48,391 nucleotides of DNA from Prochlorococcus sp. AG-459-M13. GTDB lineage: Bacteria > Cyanobacteriota > Cyanobacteriia > PCC-6307 > Cyanobiaceae. The translations under genes and the position numbers were made by a program. Numbering within the stretch: the first letter of the stretch is position 1; the number at the start of each line of letters is the position of its first letter. The notes beneath the pieces are model-generated. The model was not told where the DNA came from. It did not search any database and worked only from the letters and a program-made list of their open reading frames with translations. The DNA lies in the NCBI GenBank assembly GCA_003212005.1, contig QCRE01000005.1, positions 1-48,391 of the forward strand. Direction: 5' to 3'. This document shows, in pieces, positions 17,901 to 28,692 of this stretch.

Positions 17901-19199
17901 ATGACTAACGGTTTTTATAAAAATCGAAGATTAAAAACATTTTTATTTTTTGCTGTTTGTTTATTTGTAAGTTCTATTCCACATTTGATTCATCTCAAAA
18001 ATTTCTTTTTAATTTCAGTTTTGATTTCCATTTTAATATCTTGTTATGGATTAAATATAATTTCTAAAAATACAAAAAGAGCTTTTAGCGCAACTACAAA
18101 TAAAACAATTGTTGAAGAAGAATTACCCGTGCTGGATATTTTAGTAGCTGCACGAGATGAAGAGAATGTTATTGAAAGATTAGTTGATAGATTATTTAAT
18201 TTGGATTATCCAAGTAACAAATTAAATATTTATATTATCGATGATGGAAGCGTTGATAAAACGCCTTTAATTTTAGAAAAGTTGTCGAGAGATTTTGAGA
18301 AACTAAAAATAATAAGTAGGTCTTCAAATGCGGGAGGTGGTAAATCTGGTGCATTAAATTATGCCTTAAAATTTACTCATGGAGAATGGGTACTTATCTT
18401 AGATGCTGATGCTCAATTAAAAAAAGATACGTTACACAGATTATTTGACTTTGTTAATGAGGGAGATTGGTCAGCAGTTCAATTAAGAAAATCAGTTATA
18501 AATATTAACCAGAATTTTTTAACAACTTGTCAGTCAATGGAAATGGCAATGGATGCAATCTTTCAATACGGAAGATTATATGTTGCCGGAGTTTCTGAAT
18601 TGAGAGGTAATGGTCAATTAATAAATAAAGAAGTCTTACTAAAATGTGGTTCTTTTAATGAAGATACTGTAACTGATGATTTGGATTTAAGCCTTAGGTT
18701 ATTACTATCTAAATCAAAAATTGGAATTCTATGGGATCCTCCTGTAATGGAAGAGGCAGTTGAAAATTTATCGGCTTTATTTTCACAAAGACAAAGATGG
18801 GCTGAAGGGGGGCTCCAAAGATTTTTTGATTATGGTGATCAACTATTTTCAAAGAAAATAGACTTTATTCAAAAATTTGATGTAACTTATTTTTTCATCC
18901 TGCAATATGCATTGCCTATTATTTCAATGATTGATTTGATATTGAGTATTGCTTTTTTTGAATCACCTTGTTATTGGCCAATTTCTATAACAGCATTTAC
19001 CTTGTCAGGCATTGCAGTTTGGTATGGGTCTTCATGTAAGAGCGAAGGTCCAGTTTTAAAAAAACTCAATTTGATAATGATGTTAGTTTCTCTCTTATAT
19101 TTATCACATTGGTTTTTAGTAATACCTTGGGTAACTATAAAAATGTCTATTTTTCCTAAAAAAATTCTTTGGAAAAAAACACTACATACAGGGGTTTAA
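17901..19199 (+). CDS. Family 2 glycosyltransferase, membrane-bound (candidate beta-monoglucosyldiacylglycerol synthase)
   Basis: DILVAARDEENVIERLVDRL, IIDDGSVDKT, LDADAQ, FSQRQRWAEGG, flanking TM segments. The specific lipid function is only a guess. Confidence 0.85.
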   Translation: MTNGFYKNRRLKTFLFFAVCLFVSSIPHLIHLKNFFLISVLISILISCYGLNIISKNTKRAFSATTNKTIVEEELPVLDILVAARDEENVIERLVDRLFNLDYPSNKLNIYIIDDGSVDKTPLILEKLSRDFEKLKIISRSSNAGGGKSGALNYALKFTHGEWVLILDADAQLKKDTLHRLFDFVNEGDWSAVQLRKSVININQNFLTTCQSMEMAMDAIFQYGRLYVAGVSELRGNGQLINKEVLLKCGSFNEDTVTDDLDLSLRLLLSKSKIGILWDPPVMEEAVENLSALFSQRQRWAEGGLQRFFDYGDQLFSKKIDFIQKFDVTYFFILQYALPIISMIDLILSIAFFESPCYWPISITAFTLSGIAVWYGSSCKSEGPVLKKLNLIMMLVSLLYLSHWFLVIPWVTIKMSIFPKKILWKKTLHTGV

Positions 19200-19200
19200 T

Positions 19201-20913
19201 TTATTCTTCTAAGTCAATAATTTCGCCATTAAAAAAATTTGCTAAATTTCTGGAACTATTATCATGGGATTCTTTGTTAGGCTTTTCAGAAGAAATTTTT
19301 GATTTTTGAACATTATTAATTTGACTTAATTTATTTTGGTTCTGAAAATCAACTCCTTCTTTTTGTAATATTGCTGAGTTAGTAATATGATTTTTTTTGT
19401 TAGAAAAATTAAGTTTTATTTGATTACCAAAAACTTTTTTGACAGCATTTTCAATTATAACTTTTCTACTTTTGATCATATTTTCCCAGTTTGGAGATAA
19501 TGCTATTACAACTTCATTTGAGTTAATACTTTCTAGTTTTGCTTGCTGAGACAGTAACATTTTTGTTGATGGCAATTCTAATTTAGAGAGAATTAGCTCC
19601 CATTTTTCTCTTAAATCTTCTTCTTGATAAGTATTTTGAGAATTCATATTTCTATCTTTGCTATTAATTTTTTTCTCCTTACTTACATTTTCTGAGTAAC
19701 TTGGAGATGTAATATTATCAGTATTATCTTTTTCATTAAATAGTTCTTTATTATTATCAGTTTTTTGATTTAAATCTACTTGAGAATTCTTTGCATGATG
19801 ACCAATATTTTCAGTAATATTTTTTTCAAGAAGACTTGTTAAGTGTATTTCTAACCATAACCTTGGATTATCGCTTGTTTTAATTTGATATTCAATATTT
19901 TTAAGTTTATTATGCCAATTAACAATCCTCGACTTATTAATATTATTGGAAAATTTATTTAATTCACTTTGAAAGTCAACGGATGTATAGTAAATATCTG
20001 AATAATTATTATTTAAAGTTTTTAGTAATAGGTCTCTAGTAATATTTAATAATCCAACCAATATTTCATTGGGCTCATTTCCTGCATCATATAAGTTATT
20101 GCAACTTATTAATAACAACTCTGGATCATTATTTATTAATGAATTGATTAAATTAGTTAAATCATTTTCGGATACTTCTCCAAGTAAATTTTGGACATTT
20201 TTAGTAGTTATGCCATTTGGAAAAAGGCTTAATTGGTCTAGTAAACTTTGCGCATCACGCATTCCGCCGTTAGATCTTTTCGCTATTAATTTCAAGGCTT
20301 GATCTTCAAACTTTATTGATTCTTTATTAGCTATCTTTAAAAGCTGGAGGAAAATAGAGTTTGAACTTATTCTTTTAAAGTCAAATTTTTGACATCTACT
20401 TTGTATAGTGCTTAAGACTCTCTCAGGATTAGTGGTAGCAAGAATAAAAACAACCCTTGAAGGAGGTTCTTCAATAGTTTTAAGTAAGGCATTTGAAGCG
20501 GCTGTTGAAAGCATGTGACATTCATCAATAACATATACTTTCCATCTTGCTTGAGTAGGGGCAAATCTTGCTCTATCAATTATTTCTCTGATGTTTTCAA
20601 CTCCAGTATTAGATGCAGCATCAATTTCAATAATATCTAGAGCATTTCCATCTGTAATTTGTTTGCATAATTCACATTTTCCACATGGATTAGCCGTGGG
20701 TTGATTATACGCTTGGCAATTTAATGATTTTGCAAATATTCTTGCACTCGATGTTTTCCCAGTTCCCCTAGGTCCATTAAAAAGATAAGCGGGGGCAATT
20801 TTTTGTGATAATAATGCTTGTTTAAGAGTTATTGATATAAATTCTTGACCAACAAGTTCGTCAAGGGTATTAGGCCTGTATTTCTGATGAAAAGGTTTAT
20901 GTGTATTAAACAT
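19201..20913 (-). CDS. dnaX: DNA polymerase III subunit gamma/tau
   Basis: FHQKYRPNTLDELVGQEFI; LFNGPRGTGKTSSARIFAKSLNC; zinc-finger cysteines; VYVIDECHMLS. Confidence 0.96.
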   Translation of the reverse strand: MFNTHKPFHQKYRPNTLDELVGQEFISITLKQALLSQKIAPAYLFNGPRGTGKTSSARIFAKSLNCQAYNQPTANPCGKCELCKQITDGNALDIIEIDAASNTGVENIREIIDRARFAPTQARWKVYVIDECHMLSTAASNALLKTIEEPPSRVVFILATTNPERVLSTIQSRCQKFDFKRISSNSIFLQLLKIANKESIKFEDQALKLIAKRSNGGMRDAQSLLDQLSLFPNGITTKNVQNLLGEVSENDLTNLINSLINNDPELLLISCNNLYDAGNEPNEILVGLLNITRDLLLKTLNNNYSDIYYTSVDFQSELNKFSNNINKSRIVNWHNKLKNIEYQIKTSDNPRLWLEIHLTSLLEKNITENIGHHAKNSQVDLNQKTDNNKELFNEKDNTDNITSPSYSENVSKEKKINSKDRNMNSQNTYQEEDLREKWELILSKLELPSTKMLLSQQAKLESINSNEVVIALSPNWENMIKSRKVIIENAVKKVFGNQIKLNFSNKKNHITNSAILQKEGVDFQNQNKLSQINNVQKSKISSEKPNKESHDNSSRNLANFFNGEIIDLEE

Positions 20914-20971
20914 TTATTTTTCTTAATTTGAATAATTATATTTGAATCCGTGAAAACTATTACCTTAATTT

Positions 20972-22339
20972 TTATGCAGATTCTTTGATAATCCTATTCT
21001 TTCCTGCAGGAAGTTTAACAATTTTCGATGATAACAGGTTTTCTACCATTTGTTTTGTAATGGTGAATTCTTTTACCTCTTCTTGTGATGGCAATGTATA
21101 CATTAAATCGAGCATTAATTCTTCAATTATTGATCTAAGAGCTCTAGCACCTGTTTTTCTTTTAAAAGCTTCATTAGCGATTGCTTCTACAGACTCTGGA
21201 TCAAATTTTAATTCAACGTTATCCATACTTAATAAAGTTTTAAATTGCTTTACTAGTGCATCTCTTGGTTCTGTTAGGATGGATTCAAGAGTTTTTTTAG
21301 TGAGACGATCTAATACTGCGCATACAGGAATTCTTCCTATAAATTCTGGAATTAATCCATATTTCACAAGATCATCAAGTTCTAAATTTTTAAGAGCATC
21401 TCTAGAATCAACTATTTTTTTTGCATCTACTTTACTTTCTTCAGAGTTAGTAGTAAATCCAATAGAATTTTTTCCTAAACGCTTTTGAACAATATCCTCT
21501 AAGCCAATAAATGCTCCTCCACAAATAAATAAAATCTGACTTGTATCGATTTGAATGCAATCATGGTGAGGATGTTTTCTTCCTCCTTGCGGCGGTACAT
21601 TGGCAATAGTTCCCTCAAGCATTTTTAATAATGCTTGTTGAACGCCTTCTCCTGATACATCTCTTGTGATAGATGGATTTTCGCTCTTTCTAGCAATTTT
21701 GTCTATTTCATCTATGTATATGATCCCTTTTTGAGCTAAATCCACATTCATTTCTGACTTCTGTAGGAGTCTTAATAAGATATTTTCAACGTCTTCACCA
21801 ACATAACCAGCTTCAGTTAAAGTTGTCGCATCAGCTACTGCAAAAGGGACATCAAGAAACTCAGCTAAGGTTTGAGCTAACAATGTTTTACCACTTCCAG
21901 TTGGACCAATTAGTAGAATGTTTGACTTTTGTAATTTAGTAGCTTGTAAATCATTTGAATCATTATCCTTGAGCTCTTCTTTCAATCTCCAGGCTAGTCT
22001 TTTGTAGTGATTATAAACAGCAACTGATAGTATTTTTTTTGCAGATTCTTGTCCTACAACTTGGTTATCAAGAAAAGTTTTAATTTCAAGTGGTTTGGGG
22101 ATAGAAGTTAACTCTATAGGAACAGATTTCTCATCATGATTAGTTGGTAATTTTTTCTTGACTTGTGGGGAATTATTAAGTTTTGTTTGAGTATTAATTA
22201 ATTCTTCATCAAGAATCTCATTACATAGATCAATGCATTCATCGCAAATATATACTCCAGGACCGGCAATAAGTTTTCGGACTTGATCTTGTGACTTACC
22301 GCAAAATGAACATTTTAGATGGGCGTCAAATTTAGCCAT
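20972..22339 (-). CDS. clpX: ATP-dependent Clp protease ATP-binding subunit ClpX
   Basis: N-terminal C4 zinc domain [44 protein letters not shown]. Confidence 0.97.
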   Translation of the reverse strand: MAKFDAHLKCSFCGKSQDQVRKLIAGPGVYICDECIDLCNEILDEELINTQTKLNNSPQVKKKLPTNHDEKSVPIELTSIPKPLEIKTFLDNQVVGQESAKKILSVAVYNHYKRLAWRLKEELKDNDSNDLQATKLQKSNILLIGPTGSGKTLLAQTLAEFLDVPFAVADATTLTEAGYVGEDVENILLRLLQKSEMNVDLAQKGIIYIDEIDKIARKSENPSITRDVSGEGVQQALLKMLEGTIANVPPQGGRKHPHHDCIQIDTSQILFICGGAFIGLEDIVQKRLGKNSIGFTTNSEESKVDAKKIVDSRDALKNLELDDLVKYGLIPEFIGRIPVCAVLDRLTKKTLESILTEPRDALVKQFKTLLSMDNVELKFDPESVEAIANEAFKRKTGARALRSIIEELMLDLMYTLPSQEEVKEFTITKQMVENLLSSKIVKLPAGKNRIIKESA

Positions 22340-22439
22340 CGATTATCAAAGCTTGTGAAAAAAAAAAGATTTAATATCCCTTACTTATAAGGATTGCTTA
22401 TAAAATTGAATTCGTCATCATATTCTTAAAATATTAGTT

Positions 22440-23135
22440 TCACTTGTCATTTTTTATAACTTTATCAATTAATCCATATTGAACTGCTTCTCCAGGAGAT
22501 AGAAAGTAGTCTCTTTCTGTATCTTCATTAATTTTTTCTAATGACTGACCAGTATGTTCAGCTAGAAGAGAATTTAAAGTTTTTTTGAGAAATAGTATTT
22601 CTTTTGCTTGAATCTCAATTTCTACTGCTTGACCTTGAGCACCTCCCAGAGGTTGATGGATCATTATTCTTGAGTTAGGTAAAGCTAATCTTTTACCCTT
22701 AGTGCCTCCGGATAGAAGGAATGCGCCCATACTTGCCGCAACTCCGAAACAGATTGTCACAACATCTGGAGATATTTGTTGCATCGTGTCATATATAGCT
22801 AATCCAGCCGTGACAGAACCCCCAGGAGAATTGATATATATTTGAATATCTTTGTCAGGATCTTCAGCTTCTAGAAATAATAATTGCGCGACTAATGAAT
22901 CTGATACTTGATCATCAATTGCTGTACCTAAAAATATAATTCTTTCCCTTAATAATCTCGAATAAATATCAAATGCTCTTTCTCCTCTTCCAGATTGTTC
23001 GACAACTGTTGGTACAGCAAATATTGGGCTTTTCACAAAATTACCAGAATCTATTGAGCTTTGGATCAAATGTTTTTGTTCAGAATTCACTAACTTAATC
23101 TCATCTTTTATACAATTTAGGAGTTTTTTTCTCAA
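22440..23135 (-). CDS. clpP: ATP-dependent Clp protease proteolytic subunit
   Basis: [54 protein letters not shown]. An in-frame GTG at 23090 (VNSEQKHL) may be the real start. Confidence 0.95.
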   Translation of the reverse strand: MRKKLLNCIKDEIKLVNSEQKHLIQSSIDSGNFVKSPIFAVPTVVEQSGRGERAFDIYSRLLRERIIFLGTAIDDQVSDSLVAQLLFLEAEDPDKDIQIYINSPGGSVTAGLAIYDTMQQISPDVVTICFGVAASMGAFLLSGGTKGKRLALPNSRIMIHQPLGGAQGQAVEIEIQAKEILFLKKTLNSLLAEHTGQSLEKINEDTERDYFLSPGEAVQYGLIDKVIKNDK

Positions 23136-23154
23136 TTAGTTAAATTTTGATAAA

Positions 23155-24564
23155 TTAGTTGCTTTCTTTTTTCTTGACTTTTGTTTTACTCTTAGTCTTT
23201 GCCTCTTTTTTTGAAGTGGATTTTGTGGTTGATTTTAATAGTTTTTCACTTATTTCTTTTATTGTTGAATTTTCCTCTAGCCAAGTTAATAACTTTTGTT
23301 TTAGTAGATCATTACTAATCACATCTTTTAATTTTTGAATGTCAATTTGTTTAGGTGATTTAGAAATTTCAGTTTTATATTCCTTCATTTTTTCTTCTAT
23401 CTCTTTATCTTCGACTGTAATGTTTTCTTTTTCTGATAATGCTTTTAAAGCTAAATTTCTTTGAACATTTTTTTCTGCTTGAGGTCTTGTTGATTCAGCC
23501 AAGGATTTAACTAATTCCGGAGTAAAAGTTGATTTAATATCCATTCCTTGTTGAGCAAATCTTTGAGCAGTTTGTTCAATATTATGTCTAACTTCTATAT
23601 CAATCATTGCATTTGGAATCTCGACATCTAATTCTTTAGAAAGTGCATCCATTAAAGCTTCAACTTTGATATTTTTCTGAGTATTATCAAAATTTTCCTT
23701 AAGTTTTATTTCTATATCTTTTTTTAATTCTTTTAATGATTCTTTATTGCCAGATTGTTTTGCAAAATCATCATTTAGTTCAGGCAATTCTTTTTCTTTA
23801 AGGTCTATCAGACTTACTTCAAAAATTGCTTCTTTACCCCTTGAGTCTTCATGAGAATAGTCTTTAGGAAATTTGAGATTGAGAGTTTTATTCTCATCAA
23901 TTTTCATACCAACAATTCCCTCAACAAATCCTGGAATCATTTTATTCTTAACTAATTCAAGATCCATCGAATCACTTGATCCTCCATCGATTTCTTTTTT
24001 TGATTCTTTATAAATTCCTTTGAAACTAACAACCGCAATATCGCCTAATTGAGCAGGCCTGTTATTAACTGGAACAATATTCGCTAATTGATTTCTTGAT
24101 TTTTCTAGAGCTTCATCTATTGATTTTGGGTCAAATTTACTTTTTATTATCTCAACTGATAGACCTTTTGATTTTTTTAAATTTAATTTGGGTTCAATAT
24201 CAGTTTGGAGAGTAATTTTTAAGGTTTGTTCAGGACTAAAATTTTTAAGCAATGATTCAAAGCCGTCAACTAATTCTGGTTCACTTAGTGGCTTTATAGA
24301 TTCCATTTTTAAAGCCTCATTCCATGATTTGTCAATTATTTTTTCTAAAGCGGAAGCATGTAGTTGATTGATACCTATTCTTTGTATTAATACTTGTTTT
24401 GGAATTTTGCCTAGCCTAAATCCTGGAATCTTTGCTGAACGACTAATGGAATTTATTGTCTCATTTACGCATGATTTACATGTATCAGATGGTATTTCCA
24501 ATTCAAGTGCAATTCTACTTTTTGGAAGTGAGGTTTTTTTTACTATTAATGCTTCTTTAATCAT
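23155..24564 (-). CDS. tig: Trigger factor
   Basis: SRSAKIPGFRLGKIPKQVLIQRIG (ribosome-binding loop); PPIase-like core; upstream of clpP-clpX. Confidence 0.95.
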   Translation of the reverse strand: MIKEALIVKKTSLPKSRIALELEIPSDTCKSCVNETINSISRSAKIPGFRLGKIPKQVLIQRIGINQLHASALEKIIDKSWNEALKMESIKPLSEPELVDGFESLLKNFSPEQTLKITLQTDIEPKLNLKKSKGLSVEIIKSKFDPKSIDEALEKSRNQLANIVPVNNRPAQLGDIAVVSFKGIYKESKKEIDGGSSDSMDLELVKNKMIPGFVEGIVGMKIDENKTLNLKFPKDYSHEDSRGKEAIFEVSLIDLKEKELPELNDDFAKQSGNKESLKELKKDIEIKLKENFDNTQKNIKVEALMDALSKELDVEIPNAMIDIEVRHNIEQTAQRFAQQGMDIKSTFTPELVKSLAESTRPQAEKNVQRNLALKALSEKENITVEDKEIEEKMKEYKTEISKSPKQIDIQKLKDVISNDLLKQKLLTWLEENSTIKEISEKLLKSTTKSTSKKEAKTKSKTKVKKKESN

Positions 24565-24691
24565 TTTGTGTTTTTTAAATTATTACAATAAGCAGAAACT
24601 TAATTATTCCACATTAAGTGATTTCCTTGAAAGTTAACTTTTTTGATACAGTAAGAAAAATATTCAATCTTATAATTTTCTGTTTTAGATA

Positions 24692-25729
24692 GTGAGAAAA
24701 TCTCCATTTTTACCAAAAAGACCTTTAAAAGTACTGATTTTAGGTTCTTCAGGTGCAGTTGGATCTGAAATACTTAAAATTCTTGAAGAAAGAGATTTTC
24801 CTATCTCAGAATTAGTACTGCTTTCATCTAAACGTTCAGAAGGGAAATTAATTAAATGGAAAGGAGAAGAAATTGTTACAAAAAAAGCAATAAAAAAAGA
24901 ATTTTTAAATGTTGATTTAGTTCTTGCTTCTGCTGGAGGAAGTATTTCAAAAAAATGGTTATCAACAATTAAAGATCAAGATGCGTTATTAATTGATAAT
25001 TCAAGTGCATTTAGATTAGAAAAAGATGTACCACTTGTTGTGCCTGAAGTCAATGCTCGGGATGCTTTAAACCACAATGGTGTCATAGCCAATCCGAATT
25101 GCACAACTATATTACTTACCTTAGTTTTAGCTCCTCTGAATAATATTTCTTCAATTAAAAGAGTAATAGTTTCAACTTATCAATCTGTAAGTGGAGCAGG
25201 AAAATTAGCAATGGAAGAATTACAGTTTTTAACTAAGAAATATTTGCAGGGAGATCCAAAAGAAAGTGAAGTTTTACCTTATTCATTAGCATTTAATTTG
25301 TTTTTACATAATTCACCAATGCTTCCGAATAATTACTGTGAAGAAGAAATGAAAATGACTAATGAAACACGTAAAATATTGAATATTTCTGATTTAAAAC
25401 TTTCTTCAACATGTGTTCGAGTTCCAGTGCTTAGAGCTCATTCTGAATCAGTTAATATTGAATTTGAAGATATAATCAAACCTACATATGCTATTAATCA
25501 ATTAAAAAAAGCTGAAGGTATAGAAATAATTGAAGACTTTGAAAAAAATCGGTTCCCTATGCCAAATGATGTAATGGGAAGAGATAATATAGCTGTAGGA
25601 AGAGTAAGAACTGATATAAGTAATCCCAATGGTTTAGAATTATGGTTATGTGGAGATCAGATAAGGAAAGGAGCGGCACTTAATGCCGTTCAAATAGCTG
25701 AACTATTAATTCAAAAAAATGAATGCTGA
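24692..25729 (+). CDS. asd: Aspartate-semialdehyde dehydrogenase
   Basis: [43 protein letters not shown] start. Confidence 0.95.
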   Translation: MRKSPFLPKRPLKVLILGSSGAVGSEILKILEERDFPISELVLLSSKRSEGKLIKWKGEEIVTKKAIKKEFLNVDLVLASAGGSISKKWLSTIKDQDALLIDNSSAFRLEKDVPLVVPEVNARDALNHNGVIANPNCTTILLTLVLAPLNNISSIKRVIVSTYQSVSGAGKLAMEELQFLTKKYLQGDPKESEVLPYSLAFNLFLHNSPMLPNNYCEEEMKMTNETRKILNISDLKLSSTCVRVPVLRAHSESVNIEFEDIIKPTYAINQLKKAEGIEIIEDFEKNRFPMPNDVMGRDNIAVGRVRTDISNPNGLELWLCGDQIRKGAALNAVQIAELLIQKNEC

Positions 25730-26624
25730 TAATACTATAAATTCTAATCCATTGTTTGGGAGAATAATGACTGCGATGGTTACTCCATTTAAAAAAAATG
25801 GTGAGGTAGATTATGAATTAGCTATTAAACTTTCAAATTATCTTTTTGAAAATGGTTCAGACGGAATTGTTCTATGTGGAACTACAGGAGAATCTCCAAC
25901 TCTCTCATGGTCGGAACAACATGACTTATTTCTTGCTGTTAAAGGTTCTTTAAATACTGGATGTAAAATAATTCTTGGTACAGGAAGTAATTGCACAAGT
26001 GAAGCAATAGATGCTACGAAGAAAGCATATGAATTTGGCGCAGATGGTGCTTTAGTTGTAGTGCCATATTACAATAAACCTCCACAAGAAGGTTTATATA
26101 ATCATTTTAGTTCTATAGCTAATGCAGCTAAGGATTTACCTCTAATGCTTTACAACATCCCAGGAAGAACTGGTTGTAATTTATTGCCCACTACTGTAAA
26201 CAAACTTATGAATTTTCCAAATATTCTCAGTATTAAAGCGGCAAGCGGTAGAATAGATGAAGTGACAGAGTTAAGGTCAGTTTGTGGACCAAAACTCTCT
26301 GTATATAGCGGCGACGATTCATTGTTGCTACCTATGTTATCTGTTGGTGCTGTTGGTGTAGTAAGTGTTGCAAGCCATTTGGTTGGACTGCAACTTAAAG
26401 AAATGATTGAATTATTTTATAAAGGTGAAGTTTCATCTGCTCTAGTAATTCATGAAAGACTTCAACCTCTATTTAGGTCACTTTTTGTCACAACAAATCC
26501 TATCCCTATTAAGGCAGCTTTAGAGCTTTCAGGATGGAATGTAGGTAATCCAAGGAGTCCTTTATCACCGCTACCTAATGAAATGAAAAAGCAACTTTCA
26601 ATTATCCTCAAATCCTTACATTAG
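25719..26624 (+). CDS. dapA: 4-hydroxy-tetrahydrodipicolinate synthase
   Basis: [25 protein letters not shown]; overlaps the asd 3' end by 11 bp. Confidence 0.96.
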   Translation: MNADNTINSNPLFGRIMTAMVTPFKKNGEVDYELAIKLSNYLFENGSDGIVLCGTTGESPTLSWSEQHDLFLAVKGSLNTGCKIILGTGSNCTSEAIDATKKAYEFGADGALVVVPYYNKPPQEGLYNHFSSIANAAKDLPLMLYNIPGRTGCNLLPTTVNKLMNFPNILSIKAASGRIDEVTELRSVCGPKLSVYSGDDSLLLPMLSVGAVGVVSVASHLVGLQLKEMIELFYKGEVSSALVIHERLQPLFRSLFVTTNPIPIKAALELSGWNVGNPRSPLSPLPNEMKKQLSIILKSLH

Positions 26625-26700
26625 GGAATAGTTTTAACTTGATAATTAAATTTAAATAAAATTAGTTTGATTTCAAGCAAGACCTTATAAATTTCACATT

Positions 26701-28692
26701 ATGCAATCAAGATCAAATTCAACCATTAATAGATCTCAAAACAATACATCAGGATCTAAAAGTAATAGCCCTACTCTAAGAGTAATACCGTTAGGAGGCT
26801 TACATGAAATAGGAAAAAATACTTGTGTATTCGAATTTGGAGATGAACTAATGCTAGTTGATGCTGGACTAGCTTTTCCTTCAGATGGAATGCATGGTGT
26901 AAATGTTGTTATGCCAGATACAACTTTTTTAAAGGAAAATCAGAGAAGAATCAAAGGAATGATAGTGACTCATGGACACGAAGATCATATCGGAGGTATT
27001 TCTCATCATTTGAAACATTTTAATATTCCGATTATTTATGGCCCAAGATTAGCAATGTCAATGTTAAGGGGAAAAATGGAGGAAGCTGGTGTTTCTGATA
27101 GAACGACAATACAAACAGTAAATCCAAGAGATGTTGTAAAAGTTGGACAACATTTTTCTGTAGAATTTATTCGCAATACTCATTCAATTTGTGATAGTTT
27201 TTCATTAGCAGTTTCAACACCTGTTGGTACAGTAATATTTACTGGTGATTTTAAGTTTGATCATATGCCTGTAGATGGGGAACAATTTGATATTGAAAGA
27301 ATGGTGCACTACGGCGAGAAAGGAGTTTTATGCATGTTTAGTGATTCTACTAATGCTGAAGTTCCAGGATTTTGTCCATCTGAAAAGACTATATACCCCT
27401 CTTTAGAAAAACATATTTCTGAAGCAAAAGAACGAGTAATCTTGACTACCTTTGCTAGTTCTGTTCATAGAGTAACAATGATCTTAGAGTTAGCTATGAA
27501 ACACGGGAGAAAAGTTGGTTTGTTGGGTAGATCAATGATAAATGTGATTGCTAAAGCTAGAGAAATTGGTTACATGAAATGCCCAGATGATTTGTTTGTT
27601 CCTATAAAACAAATTAGAGATTTACCTGATAGAGAAACTTTATTATTGATGACTGGTAGTCAAGGAGAACCTCTAGCTGCTTTAAGTAGAATTTCCCGTG
27701 GTGAACATCAACATGTTCGTCTTAAAACTACTGATACTGTTATATTCTCTGCAAGTCCAATTCCAGGAAATACTATTGGCGTCGTAAATACAATAGATAG
27801 ATTGATGAAAATGGGAGCGAAAGTTGTTTACGGAAAAGGGGAGAATATTCATGTTTCTGGCCATGGTTTCCAAGAAGATCAAAAATTAATGTTGGCATTA
27901 GCTAAACCTAAGTTTTTTGTACCTGTTCATGGGGAACATAGAATGCTTGTTTGTCATAGTAGAAGTGCGCAGACGATGGGAGTGCCAAAAGATAATATTC
28001 TAATTATTGAAAATGGAGACGTCGTAGAATTAACTACTGACTCTATTAAAAAAGGAGATCCTGTAAAAGCTGGAGTAGAATTACTCGATAACTCTCGAAA
28101 TGGTATTGTTGATGCAAGAGTATTAAAAGAAAGACAGCAATTAGCTGGTGATGGAGTTGTCACTGTTTTAGCGCCTATAAGTACTGATGGAAAAATGGTT
28201 GCTCCACCAAGAGTCAATTTAAGGGGAGTAGTCACTACTGCAGAACCTAGAAAAATGTCTATGTGGACTGAAAGAGAAATTAGTTGGGTTTTAGAAAACA
28301 GATGGAAGCAATTATCGAGACAAACTGGCCCTAATAATTTTGAAGTAGATTGGATTGGTGTTCAAAGAGAAATTGAAAATGGTTTAAGTAGAAGGATGAG
28401 AAGAGAATTACAAGTAGAACCGTTAATACTTTGTTTGGTTCAGCCAGCACCAAGCGGAACACGTGCTTATATTCCAAAAATTACTGAAGATCAAAATAAT
28501 CATAATAGAAATAGAAATAATCAAAATTTCCAAAAAAGAAATAACAATAATAATTCAAACAATTCAAATAATTCTAAAAACCCTATTAATCCAAATAATT
28601 TCAGAACCTCAAATGATTCATTAGTTAGTTCTGAAGAAGAAGAATCTTTCGAGGGTAGAACTAGAAGAAGAAGATCTGCAGTAACTCCTTAG
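26701..28692 (+). CDS. rnj: Ribonuclease J
   Basis: LGGLHEIGKNTCVFEFGDELMLVDAGLAFP; TGSQGEPLAALSRIS; metallo-beta-lactamase motif THGHEDHIGG. Confidence 0.95.
   Translation: MQSRSNSTINRSQNNTSGSKSNSPTLRVIPLGGLHEIGKNTCVFEFGDELMLVDAGLAFPSDGMHGVNVVMPDTTFLKENQRRIKGMIVTHGHEDHIGGISHHLKHFNIPIIYGPRLAMSMLRGKMEEAGVSDRTTIQTVNPRDVVKVGQHFSVEFIRNTHSICDSFSLAVSTPVGTVIFTGDFKFDHMPVDGEQFDIERMVHYGEKGVLCMFSDSTNAEVPGFCPSEKTIYPSLEKHISEAKERVILTTFASSVHRVTMILELAMKHGRKVGLLGRSMINVIAKAREIGYMKCPDDLFVPIKQIRDLPDRETLLLMTGSQGEPLAALSRISRGEHQHVRLKTTDTVIFSASPIPGNTIGVVNTIDRLMKMGAKVVYGKGENIHVSGHGFQEDQKLMLALAKPKFFVPVHGEHRMLVCHSRSAQTMGVPKDNILIIENGDVVELTTDSIKKGDPVKAGVELLDNSRNGIVDARVLKERQQLAGDGVVTVLAPISTDGKMVAPPRVNLRGVVTTAEPRKMSMWTEREISWVLENRWKQLSRQTGPNNFEVDWIGVQREIENGLSRRMRRELQVEPLILCLVQPAPSGTRAYIPKITEDQNNHNRNRNNQNFQKRNNNNNSNNSNNSKNPINPNNFRTSNDSLVSSEEEESFEGRTRRRRSAVTP
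28496..28611 (+). repeat. Low-complexity AAT/AAC-rich tract encoding an Asn/Ser-rich linker in RNase J
   Basis: Translates as NHNRNRNNQNFQKRNNNNNSNNSNNSKNPINPNN with repeated (t)aattcaaa units. Confidence 0.85.
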
